A stretch of 64,000 nucleotides of DNA from assembly GCA_963744735.1 (NCBI GenBank), contig CAVUVH010000017.1, forward strand, positions 1 to 64,000, given 5' to 3'. How positions within the stretch are numbered: position 1 is the first letter of the stretch; every line of letters starts with the position of its first letter. Made by a program: the position numbers and the translations under genes. Of this stretch, positions 1 to 8,102 are shown piece after piece. The stretch is from RPQJ01 sp963744735 (lineage in GTDB: Bacteria > Pseudomonadota > Gammaproteobacteria > Steroidobacterales > Steroidobacteraceae). Below the pieces are notes generated by a model that was not told the origin of the DNA, did no database searches, and saw nothing but the letters and a program-made list of their open reading frames with translations.

Positions 1-122
1 GAGCTGGACCTGCAGTACTACCTGTTCGTGCCTGAGTCCCGTGTGGACGAACCCGCCATCGCGGCATTCCAAAGTGGTTCATTCAGGAGGCTGCCCTGTT
101 CGCACCGCAGTTGGTGCCGTAG
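1..122 (+). CDS. LysR-type regulator, C-terminal fragment
   Basis: This is the last ~40 codons of a gene cut by the window start. The reading begins ELDLQYYLFVPESR and, after one missing base near position 75, continues WFIQEAALFAPQLVP to a TAG ending at 122. The pattern of a hydrophobic strand, a Pro-Glu-Ser-Arg turn, 'EPAIAAF' and a closing W-containing helix resembles the end of GcvA-like LysR effector domains. The DNA-binding part lies outside the window, so the target is unknown. The family call is tentative because only the tail is visible. Confidence 0.45.
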
Positions 123-214
123 CGGAACCGCCGCATCGTACTGCTTGAAGGATGGCCGCCCGGGCCCCGCAGCACGTGCGGACGCCCGGTTACCACTCGT
201 TGACGCTGCAGACA

Positions 215-230
215 ATTCAATATATATGAA
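215..230 (+). promoter_or_regulatory. putative ArsR operator
   Basis: An AT-rich interrupted palindrome, TTCA-N7-TGAA with an alternating AT core, stands out in GC-rich surroundings 4 bases before the arsR start codon. ArsR/SmtB repressors bind such imperfect inverted repeats in their own promoters. The AT core could also hold the -10 element, which would let the repressor block polymerase directly. The palindrome is seen; its function is inferred. Confidence 0.5.
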
Positions 231-233
231 ACG

Positions 234-580
234 ATGAAACAACAGGACGTCATCACCGCACTCGCGGCGCTCGCCCAGGACTCGCGGCTCGCCATCTATC
301 GCCTGCTGGTCAAGCGGGGCCGGAGGGCTACGCCGCCGGCGAGATCGGCGAGCGGCTCAAGATCGCCGGCCCCAGCCTGTCCTTCCACCTGAAGGAACTC
401 GCGCAGGCGGGCCTGGTGACGGCCCGCAAGGACGGGCGGTTCATCTACTACAGCGCGCATTTCGAGCGCATGAACGACCTGGTGGGCTACCTGACCGAGA
501 ACTGCTGCAGCCAGGGCGCCGTGTGCGCCCCGGTCTGCGCGCCGAACAACACGATCGAACGCAAGAGGAAATCCGCGTGA
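234..580 (+). CDS. arsR: ArsR family arsenic-responsive repressor (one frameshift)
   Basis: This is a winged-helix metalloregulator that probably represses the arsenic operon until As(III) binds. It starts MKQQDVITALAALAQDSR, a typical ArsR first helix, and has the recognition helix region 'AGPSLSFHLKELAQAGLV' and the wing 'RKDGRFIYYSA'. A cysteine-rich C-terminus (CC, then two further Cys) fits the ArsR2-type arsenite site at the end of the protein. One base appears to be missing near 320-325, which breaks the frame between 'LLVKRG' and 'EGYAAGEIGERL'. The stop TGA overlaps the GTG start of arsC (GTGA), indicating translational coupling. An ATG at 226 in another frame gives only three codons. 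Confidence 0.85.
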
Positions 581-1077
581 GCGACCAGAATCGGACCTTC
601 AACGTGCTGTTCCTGTGCACCGGCAACTCCTGCCGGTCGATCCTGGCCGAGGCGACTTTCAATCACCTCGCCCCGACGGGCTGGCGCGCGATGAGCGCGG
701 GCAGCAAACCCACCGGCACGGTCCATCCGCGCTCCCTCGCCTTGCTGGCACCGCAGGGGATCTCGACCGAGGGCTACTGCAGCAAGTCGTGGGACGAACC
801 TGCCCGAGACGCCCGACATCGTGATCACGGTGTGCTCGAGCGCCGCCGGCGAGACCTGCCCGGCGTATCTCGGGCCGGTGCTGCGCACGCACTGGGGCGT
901 GGACGATCCGGCCCATGCGACCGGCACGGACGCGCAGATCGACGCCGCCTTCATCGCCGCGTACCGGACGCTGCGAAATCGGATCGAGGCATTCCTGGCG
1001 CTGCCGCTGGACCAACTGAGGAGCGACCGCGCGAGGCTGAAGGCGGAGATGGACCGCATCGGCACCGCGTCACGTGA
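577..1077 (+). CDS. arsC: arsenate reductase, LMW phosphatase-like (frameshifted)
   Basis: The protein should reduce arsenate to arsenite in the cytoplasm to feed the exporter encoded next. The N-terminus has the CX5R phosphate loop, LFLCTGNSCRSILAEA, preceded by a short tail from a GTG start. Later segments 'PDIVITVCSSAAGETCP' and 'WGVDDPAHATGT' match the redox-cysteine region and the downstream loop of the thioredoxin- or glutaredoxin-coupled family. The frame is broken near 797 and again close to the end. The most plausible stop is the TGA ending at 1077, just before a strong ribosome-binding site for acr3. The GTG start overlaps the arsR stop by four bases. Confidence 0.85.
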   Translation: MSDQNRTFNVLFLCTGNSCRSILAEATFNHLAPTGWRAMSAGSKPTGTVHPRSLALLAPQGISTEGYCSKSWDEPARDARHRDHGVLERRRRDLPGVSRAGAAHALGRGRSGPCDRHGRADRRRLHRRVPDAAKSDRGIPGAAAGPTEERPREAEGGDGPHRHRVT

Positions 1078-1087
1078 GGAGCAGTAC

Positions 1088-2162
1088 ATGTCGGCCCAAT
1101 GTGAAGTCACGGCGCAAGCGGGCTGCCGGTGCCCCGATGACGCGTCTTCGAGCGTTACCTGACGCTCTGGGTCTTCATCTGCATCCTGGTCGGCATCGGC
1201 GTCGGCCAGGTGTTTCCCGGACGCATTCCAGGCGATCGGCCGGATGGAAGTCGCCAGGGTCAACATGCCGGTGGGGCTGCTGATCTGGGTGATGATCATC
1301 CCGATGCTGGTCAAGGTGGACTTCTCGGCGCTGCACGAGGTCCGCCAGCACGTCCGCGGCATCGGCGTCACGCTGTTCGTGAACTGGCTGGTGAAGCCGT
1401 TCTCGATGGCGTTGCTGGCGTGGATCTTCGTGCGGCACCTGTTCGCGCCGTGGCTGCCCGCCGGGCAGATCGACAGCTACATCGCCGGGCTGATCCTGCT
1501 GGCCGCGGCGCCGTGCACCGCCATGGTGTTCGTCTGGAGCCGGCTGACCAACGGCGACCCGATGTTCACGCTGACGCAGGTCGCGCTGAACGACTCCATC
1601 ATGGTCGTCGCGTTCGCGCCGATCGTCGGGTTCCTGCTCGGCATCGCGGCGATCACCGTGCCGTGGGACACGCTGATCACGTCGGTCGTGCTGTACATCG
1701 TGATCCCGGTGATCCTGGCGCAAGTGGTGGCGCCGCTCGCTGCTGAAAAAGGGCCAGGGCGCCTTCGATGCGGCGATCGCGAAGATCGGCCCGTGGTCGA
1801 TCGCCGCGCTGCTGCTGACGCTGGTGCTGCTGTTCGCCTTCCAGGGCGAGGCGATCATCGACCAGCCGCTGGTGATCGCGCTGCTCGCCGTGCCGATCCT
1901 GATCCAGGTGTTCTTCAACTCCTCGCTCGCCTACCTGCTCAACCGCGCGCTCGGCGAGAAGCACAGCATCGCCTGTCCGTCGGCACTGATCGGCGCCTCG
2001 AACTTCTTCGAGCTGGCCGTGGCCGCGGCCATCAGCCTGTTCGGGTTCGAATCGGGCGCCGCGCTCGCCACCGTCGTGGGCGTGCTGATCGAAGTGCCGG
2101 TGATGTTGCTCGTGGTTCGCGTCGTGAACTCGACCAAGGGCTGGTACGAGCGGACGACGTGA
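1088..2162 (+). CDS. acr3: Acr3-type arsenite efflux permease (frameshifted)
   Basis: This is a ten-helix inner-membrane carrier that extrudes arsenite using the proton gradient. The start follows a GAGGAG ribosome-binding site by six bases. A short Cys-containing N-terminus leads to the first helix 'RYLTLWVFICILVGIGVG'. Characteristic Acr3 segments follow: 'MPVGLLIWVMIIPMLVKVDF', 'AAAPCTAMVFVWSRL' with the conserved functional Cys, 'FFNSSLAYLLNRALGE' and 'SALIGASNFFELAVAAAISL'. Single-base shifts occur near 1135, 1215 and 1727. The length, about 357 residues, is normal. The stop overlaps the next gene's ATG (TGATG). Confidence 0.9.
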
Positions 2163-3462
2163 TGCGCGAGGTGGTCGAACAGCCCGCGGCGCCTGGCCGC
2201 GCAGCTGAACGAGGCCTGCCAGTGCATCTGGGTCGACCGCGACAAGCTGCGGAGCCAGCTCCGTGCCCAGCTCGGCGACGGATGCCGACCTGCTCGAGAC
2301 TCGCGAAGGTCTCGTCTCGGGCAGCGTGGTTTTTGTCGGTGCGGCCGATGCAGCCGCCATGGACCGGGCCGTCCGCCTGATCACCCGGGCGCTCGAGAGC
2401 GATGCATTCGGGGCCGTGGTCGCGACGTCTGCGCCCGCGATCGCCCGCGCAGGCCAGCCCGGCTCCGGTGGCGTCCTTGGGTTCGACTTCCACCTGGGCG
2501 GTGCGACTCCGCAGCTCATCGAGATCAACACCAACCCGGGCGGGCTGCTGGTGAGTCATGAACTGGCGCAGGCGGCCACGTCGAGCTGTGACTGCCTGAC
2601 GGCACCGCTGCGGCAGCTTGCGGCGGCAACCATCGATCTTGCCCGGCTGGGCACGCGCATCGTCGACGGCTTCCGCGAGGAATGGACCCGTGCCCGGGGC
2701 GACTTGCCGCTCGGCACCATCGCGATCGTCGATGACGACCCGCAGGGGCAGTACCTGTACCCGGAGTTCCTGCTGTATCGAAGGCTGTTCGAGCGCGCAG
2801 GATGGCGCGTGCTGATCGCCGATCCGGCCGAGCTCGCGACGAGCGAGGATTCCCTGCGGCTCGGTGGCGAGCGGATCGATCTCGTCTACAACCGGCTCAC
2901 CGACTTCTACTTCGCCGAAGAGCGTCACACGGCGTTGCGCGACGCCTATCTGCGCGGCCTCGCCGTCATCATGCCGCACCCGGCCGCGCATGCCCGCTGG
3001 GCCGACAAGCGCCTGCTCGCGTGGCTGCGTGACGAAAATCTGCTCGCCCAGGCGGGGCTCGACGCTGCGGAGCGGGCGACGGTCGTCGCGGCCATCCCGC
3101 CGACGGAGATCGTCGAGCCCGAAGCGGCGGACGATCTGTGGGCACGGCGCAAGACCCTGTTCTTCAAGCCGGTGGACGGCTACGCGGGAAAGGCCGCCTA
3201 CCGCGGCGACAAGCTCACCAGGGCCGCGTTCGAGCACATCCGCGCCAATCCTTACGTCGCCCAGGCGATCGCACCGACCTCGTTTCGTCGCGTCTGCACC
3301 GTGGAGGGGGAGGAGCTGGACCTGCGCGTGGACATCCGCAACTTCGCGCTGCATGGGGAGACGTGGCTGCGCGCGGCGCGACTCTACCGCGGGCAGACGA
3401 CCAATTTCCGCACCGAAGGTGGCGGGTTCTCGCCGGTGCTCTCGCTGCCCGCAGCGGTCTGA
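2162..3462 (+). CDS. ATP-grasp-like protein coupled to the ars operon
   Basis: A protein of ~430 residues with ATP-grasp-type hallmarks in unusual order: 'LIEINTNPGG', a metal- or nucleotide-binding pattern, lies in the first third, and the lysine-bearing segment 'TLFFKPVDGYAGKAAYRGD' lies near the end, followed by 'DLRVDIRNFALHG' and 'LYRGQTTNFRTEGGGF'. That order suggests a circularly permuted ATP-grasp like those of glutathione synthase or glutathionylspermidine synthase relatives, which ligate an amine to a carboxylate. Its ATG shares a base with the acr3 stop, so it is very probably co-transcribed with arsenic resistance. One or two frameshifts lie between 2190 and 2282. The substrate is unknown. 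A role in making a thiol or peptide ligand for arsenic is inference from context only. Confidence 0.65.
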
Positions 3463-3523
3463 TTGAAGTGCCGGGGTCGCGCCGCGCGGGCTGCTATCCG
3501 CAGAGCGCGCCTCGGCGTGTCTC

Positions 3524-3865
3524 TCAGCGAACGCCGACCCTGTTTACCGGCCCACCGCGGTTGGCCGGTGTGCCGACCCCCGGTACGGGCGTGGCTCCCA
3601 CGCCGGGTGCCCCGACTCCGACGCCAGGCGTCGCACCCACGCCCGGGGCCCCAACTCCGGGAGCAGGCGTGGCCCCCACGCCGGGAGCGCCCACGCCGAC
3701 GGTGGAACGCCTGGCCACACCGGCATAGCTGACCGGTGTGACCGGCGCGCCTACGACAGCCGACGCCGTGGCGATGTAAGTCGCGTGGGTTGGTGAGACC
3801 TGGCCGTTGCAGAGCCACAGTGCAGCGGCTGCACCCAGGGTGAACAGTTGCCTGCGCGTGATCAT
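3524..3865 (-). CDS. small exported protein with elastin-like repeats
   Basis: This is a predicted 113-residue exported protein. The N-terminus MITRRQLFTLGAAAALWL is a signal peptide. It is followed by the signature 'AVVGAPVTPVSYAGVARR', which is nearly repeated in the protein encoded at 4689-5231. Residues 56-100 are low-complexity Val-Gly-Ala-Pro-Thr repeats including VPGVG, the elastin pentapeptide. The ATG overlaps the stop of the upstream DUF2092 gene by four bases (ATGA). No catalytic motif is visible. It lacks the Cys-containing C-terminal domain of its paralogue, so either it has diverged or the 3' end is shifted. Function is unknown; a structural or surface role is a guess from composition. 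Confidence 0.7.
   Translation of the reverse strand: MITRRQLFTLGAAAALWLCNGQVSPTHATYIATASAVVGAPVTPVSYAGVARRSTVGVGAPGVGATPAPGVGAPGVGATPGVGVGAPGVGATPVPGVGTPANRGGPVNRVGVR
3566..3700 (-). repeat. in-frame VGAPG/VGATP/VPGVG repeat tract
   Basis: About 45 codons repeat units of the form VGAPG-VGATP with variants APGVG and VPGVG. At DNA level the tract is a degenerate GC-rich minisatellite of roughly 15-base units. Such tracts expand and contract easily and are prone to assembly error. Confidence 0.75.
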
Positions 3866-4689
3866 TTGCTTTCTCCTGCCGGAGCTTCCGGCGGCAGTTC
3901 GTCCAGTTCGATCAGAGCCCCTGGATCCAGCTTCTCCGCCCCAGCGGGCGGAACGAACTTGAATGCGGCCGGCGCGGGTGCAGACCCGGTCTTCCAGCTC
4001 TTGACCCGGAAGGTGTACTGCGGGGCGCTGTTGATTGTCTTGCTCGTGATCACGAGCTTGCGTGGCACTGGCTTGTCGCCGACCTCCACCCAGAGCTGCC
4101 AGTCCGTATCGAAGTTGCGGAAGGCGAGGTGCTCGCATTGCACCCCGTCGATGACGCCGCGGCCCAGGTGCTTGGCCTCGATGACGTCGGCCACCAATGC
4201 GTCATAGGGGCGGGACAGCAGCAGGTCGGCGCCCGGCAACGCGACTCCATGGCCCGCCCGCATCGCCTCGATCAGGTTGTCTACGCTGCCTGGAACCTCG
4301 AACTGCGCATAGGCATTGAGATTCTTGCCATAGATGCTCGCTGTCTTGCCATCGAAGAACAGCGCGACGTCGGCATAACCGCCCACACGGTGCGCGCGCA
4401 ACTTGTCAGGGCGACTCAGCAGCACCTCGCCGGAATTGGTGAACTGGATTTTCTCCAGCTCCGGCGTGACGACTTCGATGTCGCTGTCGAACTTGAGTTC
4501 GATCGTCTGCTGGCTGCTCACGTAGTCCGCGGTCGCCTTGAGGATCGATTTTGCGTCGCCTTCCTGCGCCTGGGCCCGGGCGCCCGGGCCCAGGACCAGG
4601 AGAGCGACAGCCGAGCAGATCGCAACTGCCGAGGCCCTGCCGCTTGTGCTGATGCTCCGGTTGATGTGCATCCTGTTGTCCTGTTGCAT
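3862..4689 (-). CDS. DUF2092 periplasmic protein, copy 1
   Basis: This is a predicted exported protein of ~275 residues matching the DUF2092 family, whose members are thought to adopt a LolA/LppX-like fold that can bind lipophilic ligands. After a signal peptide ending near 'GPGARAQA' come 'LKATADYVSSQQTIELKFDS', 'LLSRPDKLRAHRVGGYADV', 'FFDGKTASIYG' and 'GVIDGVQCEHLAF', the family's usual series. The start at 4689 shares a base with the previous stop (TGATG). ATG at 4671 has a better AGGA ribosome-binding site and gives a cleaner signal peptide. The sequence is a clear paralogue of the gene at 5228-6043. Its stop overlaps the next ATG. The ligand is not known. Confidence 0.8.
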   Translation of the reverse strand: MQQDNRMHINRSISTSGRASAVAICSAVALLVLGPGARAQAQEGDAKSILKATADYVSSQQTIELKFDSDIEVVTPELEKIQFTNSGEVLLSRPDKLRAHRVGGYADVALFFDGKTASIYGKNLNAYAQFEVPGSVDNLIEAMRAGHGVALPGADLLLSRPYDALVADVIEAKHLGRGVIDGVQCEHLAFRNFDTDWQLWVEVGDKPVPRKLVITSKTINSAPQYTFRVKSWKTGSAPAPAAFKFVPPAGAEKLDPGALIELDELPPEAPAGESK

Positions 4690-5231
4690 CACGGTTGCGC
4701 GGTGACGTACACGAGATTGTTGCCCTGGAAGGCAGCACGGTAATAGTTGTCGCCGCACTTCGAGTACTGGACGCCGCCGGAGGTGGTCTGCGTGCAGCCG
4801 GCCGGCAGGGTGGCAACCACGGTGCCTATCGGCAGTGCCTTGCCTGGCGCAGTGGCCGCCGCCTGTGGCGCAGCGGCCTGCGGCTGTTGAGCGGCCGCTG
4901 CCTGTTGCTGCGCCGCCGCGGCCTGCTGTTGTGCCGTTGCGGACTGCTGTTGCGCCGTCGCCGACTGCTGCTGAGCCGTGGCGGCCTGCTGCTGGGCGGT
5001 GGCCGCCTGCGCACTGGACTGGCTGGCCGCAGCCGTGGTGGTCACCGCCGCTGTGCGGTACGCCGTTCGACGGGCGACGCCCGCGACACTCACCGGCGTG
5101 AGCGGCGCGCCGACCACGGCCTGCGCCTCCGCCATGAAGCGGAATCCGGTTGCCGCGTCGGGTGCGAGATCGGCACAGAAGGCGAGGGCTGCCGTTGCGG
5201 TCAAGGCCGTCATCTTGTGTAGGCGGGTCAT
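4689..5231 (-). CDS. exported Gln/Ala-rich protein with signature motif
   Basis: A 180-residue protein with three parts. First comes a signal peptide, then the signature 'AVVGAPLTPVSVAGVARR' (residues 38-55) shared with the protein at 3524-3865. Next is a heptad-like ATAQQQ(A/S) tract at residues ~77-116, likely helical and possibly coiled coil. The last part is a compact C-terminal segment with two Cys (positions 146 and 159) around 'TTSGGVQYSKCGDNYYRAAF', ending 'NNLVYVTAQP'. The Cys pair could form a disulfide in the periplasm. The ATG overlaps the stop of DUF2092 copy 2 by four bases, so the two are translationally coupled. No known enzyme motif is seen. It may be an envelope or surface accessory of the neighbouring DUF2092 protein. 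Confidence 0.75.
   Translation of the reverse strand: MTRLHKMTALTATAALAFCADLAPDAATGFRFMAEAQAVVGAPLTPVSVAGVARRTAYRTAAVTTTAAASQSSAQAATAQQQAATAQQQSATAQQQSATAQQQAAAAQQQAAAAQQPQAAAPQAAATAPGKALPIGTVVATLPAGCTQTTSGGVQYSKCGDNYYRAAFQGNNLVYVTAQP
4884..5003 (-). repeat. in-frame 21-base ATAQQQA tandem repeat
   Basis: Six imperfect copies of a seven-residue unit, ATAQQQ(A/S), lie in frame inside the gene at 4689-5231. Strict seven-residue spacing of the Gln triplet would place one face of an alpha helix in register. Confidence 0.75.
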
Positions 5232-6043
5232 TGGCCTGCTCCTGACATCGAAACCGGGAGGAACTTGACTTCGGTCGCCCCTGGCGGTGGGGTGAAGTGG
5301 AACCGCTTCGGACTGACGTCGGGAGTGGTCGTCCAGTTCCGCATCGTTACCTCGAATTGCGGCGCCCCAACGACGTCCACGGTCGAGATGACGTATTTTC
5401 GCGGCAAGGCCTGGGCACCATCTTCGATCCATATCTGCCAGTCGACGCCATCGCCGCGGAACGCCAGGTGGTCGCAGCGCACGCCGTCTATCTTCGACTT
5501 GCCCACGACGAAGCCCGAGGTCGTGCCCGCCATCAGCCTTGCATAGGCATCCATCGTGATCAGGTCGCCGGCCGGGGCGATGACATCCAGCGAATCACGG
5601 GCGAAGTCCAGCATCGCGTCGATCGTGCCGGGTGCCGGGACCGTTGCGAAATACCCATCGTCGGGATTGAAGAGCGTCAGCGATTTCCCGTCGAAGAAGA
5701 ATGACTGGCTGACGAAGTCGCCAACTCGCTCTGCGAACAGCTTGTCTGGCCGCTGCGCGACCAGGCGTGCGGCGCTCGTGAACTGGATCTTCTGGCCAGA
5801 CACCAGCACCAGTTCGATGCTCTGGGAAGTGTCCACTCCGAACTGCGGCAGGCCGCCGACATAGTCGGTCATCCGCTTGAGCAGTCTTGCGGCCTCGGGC
5901 TCGACGTCGCTCCCCTGTGCCTGCGCGGGGGCGGGCGACGCCAGCAACAGGGCCAGTGCCGTGAGGCCGGTACGCCACAGGGCGCCTCCAGGCTGATTTC
6001 GGGCCCGCGCCGGCTTGGCGTCGCGCGTCGTCCAGATCTGCAT
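5228..6043 (-). CDS. DUF2092 periplasmic protein, copy 2
   Basis: A second DUF2092 protein of ~271 residues, intact. The ATG at 6043 follows a GGGGA ribosome-binding site. The signal peptide runs to about 'LASPAPAQAQG'. Family segments are 'RLLKRMTDYVGGLPQF', 'LVAQRPDKLFAERVGDF', 'FFDGKSLTLFNPDDGYFA', 'KIDGVRCDHLAFRGDGVDW' and 'LPRKYVISTVDVVGAPQFEV'. It aligns over most of its length with copy 1 at 3862-4689, so a two-gene unit (DUF2092 plus signature protein) has been duplicated here. It probably sits in the periplasm and binds a hydrophobic or glycan ligand; that is inferred from the LolA-like fold expected for the family. Confidence 0.8.
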   Translation of the reverse strand: MQIWTTRDAKPARARNQPGGALWRTGLTALALLLASPAPAQAQGSDVEPEAARLLKRMTDYVGGLPQFGVDTSQSIELVLVSGQKIQFTSAARLVAQRPDKLFAERVGDFVSQSFFFDGKSLTLFNPDDGYFATVPAPGTIDAMLDFARDSLDVIAPAGDLITMDAYARLMAGTTSGFVVGKSKIDGVRCDHLAFRGDGVDWQIWIEDGAQALPRKYVISTVDVVGAPQFEVTMRNWTTTPDVSPKRFHFTPPPGATEVKFLPVSMSGAGQ

Positions 6044-6080
6044 GCTTAGGTCCCCTTGAGTCCTGGTTGAGTCATCTCTT

Positions 6081-6848
6081 TCAGAATGTGAATACGACAC
6101 CCAGCGCCGGCCCGGACATGGACATGTCGTACTTGAAGTCCCGGCCGCCGTCGTCGCTCTCGTAATCCATGTCGATGTAGCGATAGGCGCCGACCACGCC
6201 GATGCGCTCCGACGTCTGCCAGCGCAGCGTGCCGACGCCCTGCCATGCAAATTCGGACCCGACGCCGAATCCGCCGATGTCTCCACGCAGCGTGAAGGAC
6301 CACTTGTCGGCGAAGTCGATCGTGTAGTGCGCGCCGATCACCGGATCGACCCAGTCCTCGTCGGTGCTGTCGGACTGGACGCCCAGGGGCCCCGTCGTCC
6401 TGATGTCGACCGACAGATCGTTGTAGCGCAGGCCACCGAAGACGGTGAGCCGTTCGAGGATCTCGTAGCCGACGTCCACTTCGAGCGCGGACTGGTCCAG
6501 GTCGACATCCGCCTTGACGAAACCAGCGGGGCCACGGCCATCGCCGCCCAGGCCCATGTAGATGCCATCCACCGTGACCGAGACGCGATCGCGCGAGGCT
6601 CGATACGTGCCCATGAATCCCATTTCGAGGTTGTCGAGGATGTCGCTGAAGCTCGCGTCGACATCGGCCTCGACCGGGCCGACTGCGGTGGTGCCGCTGA
6701 TGGCAGCGCCCCAGAGATAGGGTGCCACCTCGTGCTTCCACTCGGCTGCGTGCAACGGCGCAGCAGCCAGCAACGCCACGCCGATCGTCGCAGCCACGAG
6801 ACTACTGCTCATGTTCCCGTTGCCACGCGATGTGGACTCGACTTTCAT
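6081..6848 (-). CDS. outer-membrane beta-barrel protein
   Basis: A 255-residue predicted outer-membrane protein. A signal peptide ends after 'PLHAAE'. The mature part alternates short hydrophobic strands with Asp/Gly-rich loops, such as 'KHEVAPYLWGAAISG', 'VSVTVDGIYMGLGGDG' and 'LTVFGGLRYNDLSVD', and it closes in Phe (GVVFTF), the usual barrel-assembly signal. The barrel would have about eight to ten strands. The ATG at 6848 has a GGGAGG ribosome-binding site. As first gene of the five-gene minus-strand operon it may provide the outer-membrane component for the two DUF2092 proteins. Similar barrels often sit beside DUF2092 genes, but the transported or bound molecule is unknown. Confidence 0.75.
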   Translation of the reverse strand: MKVESTSRGNGNMSSSLVAATIGVALLAAAPLHAAEWKHEVAPYLWGAAISGTTAVGPVEADVDASFSDILDNLEMGFMGTYRASRDRVSVTVDGIYMGLGGDGRGPAGFVKADVDLDQSALEVDVGYEILERLTVFGGLRYNDLSVDIRTTGPLGVQSDSTDEDWVDPVIGAHYTIDFADKWSFTLRGDIGGFGVGSEFAWQGVGTLRWQTSERIGVVGAYRYIDMDYESDDGGRDFKYDMSMSGPALGVVFTF

Positions 6849-6992
6849 CTGGCCTCCCGGCATTTTTAGCTGTAGTCGCACCGAGCGAGGTCACCGCACC
6901 GGCCACCTCGCCATTGCTGCATTCTGCTTGCTTCTCGCCGCGCCACCAGACCGTGCCCAAGAATTTACTTGAGAGTTCGTGACGTACGACCG
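6849..6992. promoter_or_regulatory. divergent promoter region, barrel operon / AraC gene
   Basis: This 144-base interval separates the minus-strand operon from the plus-strand AraC gene and must hold both promoters. Short AT-rich patches occur near the barrel start (TTTTTAGCTG on the plus strand) and near 6961. No convincing -35/-10 pair was recognised. A TTG at 6969 could extend the AraC gene. Confidence 0.4.
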
Positions 6993-8063
6993 ATGATTCG
7001 CGACATGAAGCCCCGCAATCGCGATGCCGGACCGGCCCGCGGCCCGCAGCCGTTGCGAGCGCCGTCCGCTCGAACGCACGTGACTACGTTCCGTGGCCTG
7101 CCGCCGATCCTGGAGAGCTTCGGCGTGGCGTGCGAGCCGATCCTGAAGACGGCCGGACTGAGCCGCGCGGATCTCGACAATCCGGAACGCAGCGCTCCTT
7201 TTGCCGATATCGACCGGCTGATCGGACTCTGCGTGCGCGCAACCGAGTGCGCGCATTTCGGACTGCTCATGGGACAGTACATCGACATCCAGACCTTCGG
7301 CGTGGCGGGACGCCTCGCACGGAATGCGCCTTCGGTCGGCGACGCGCTCAATGACCTCGCCGGTTATTTCGTCCTGCACGACAACGGTGGTTCGATCAAC
7401 GTTTCGATCCATGAAGGCAGCGTCACCTTCAGCTATGGCGTTCACGTGACGGGGCTGAAGAACTCGAACCACGTTTACGACCTGGCGGTTGCCGCGATGG
7501 TGAACGTACTGCGCCAGCTTTGCGGCCCGGCGTGGCGGCCCGATGCCGTTCTCCTGCCCAGGAGACGTCCGGCGAACATCCGCCCCTATCGGGACTACTT
7601 CCTGGCGCCGTTGCGCTTCGATTCGATACTCGCTGCGATCGTGTTTCCCGAGCATTGCCTGACCCAGCCGATCGCCGATGCCGACCCGCTGCTCCGCACC
7701 TTGCTGGCCGACAGCGCTTCCACCGCGATTGCCCGGCGGGATCCGATCATGCATGGTGACGTGCGCCGGGCCATCCGCCTGCTGCTGCTGACCCGGGAAT
7801 GCTCGCGCGCCGAGGTGGCGCGTCGCCTCGGACTGCACGAGCGAGCCCTGGGCCGGCGTCTGCAGGCGACCGGCACGACCTTCCAGCGCCTGCTGGACGA
7901 CACCCGGGAAGAGATCGCCCGGCAATTGCTCTGCGACACGGACATTCCCATCGCGCGGGTCGCGGCAGCGCTCGGATATGGCGATGCGACGGTGTTCACT
8001 CGCGCCTTCACGCGCTGGACTGGGCGGACGCCCAGTGAGTTTCGAGCACAGTTGCGGCGGTGA
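6993..8063 (+). CDS. AraC family transcriptional regulator
   Basis: An intact regulator of ~356 residues. The N-terminal ~200 residues, starting 'FRGLPPILESFGVACEPIL', match the arabinose-binding-like domain (PF12625 type) of AraC proteins such as those controlling hydrocarbon, sterol or amine catabolism. The C-terminal ~100 residues carry two helix-turn-helix motifs, 'SRAEVARRLGLHERALGRRL' and 'PIARVAAALGYGDATVFTRA', ending 'WTGRTPSEFR', the canonical AraC finish. It lies divergent to the DUF2092 operon and 168 bases upstream of the sulfatase gene, so it probably activates one or both in response to a small molecule. ATG 6993 is used; ATG 7005 and TTG 6969 are alternatives. Confidence 0.85.
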   Translation: MIRDMKPRNRDAGPARGPQPLRAPSARTHVTTFRGLPPILESFGVACEPILKTAGLSRADLDNPERSAPFADIDRLIGLCVRATECAHFGLLMGQYIDIQTFGVAGRLARNAPSVGDALNDLAGYFVLHDNGGSINVSIHEGSVTFSYGVHVTGLKNSNHVYDLAVAAMVNVLRQLCGPAWRPDAVLLPRRRPANIRPYRDYFLAPLRFDSILAAIVFPEHCLTQPIADADPLLRTLLADSASTAIARRDPIMHGDVRRAIRLLLLTRECSRAEVARRLGLHERALGRRLQATGTTFQRLLDDTREEIARQLLCDTDIPIARVAAALGYGDATVFTRAFTRWTGRTPSEFRAQLRR

Positions 8064-8102
8064 TCCGCGGCCGCGCTTTTGACGCGATTCGTGGGTGTGA
8101 TG

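Noticed and set aside
3566..3700. Short GC-rich repeats resembling a CRISPR array
   Set aside because: Units are ~15 bases, imperfect, contiguous without spacers and in frame within a signal-peptide-bearing gene, so they encode a protein repeat.
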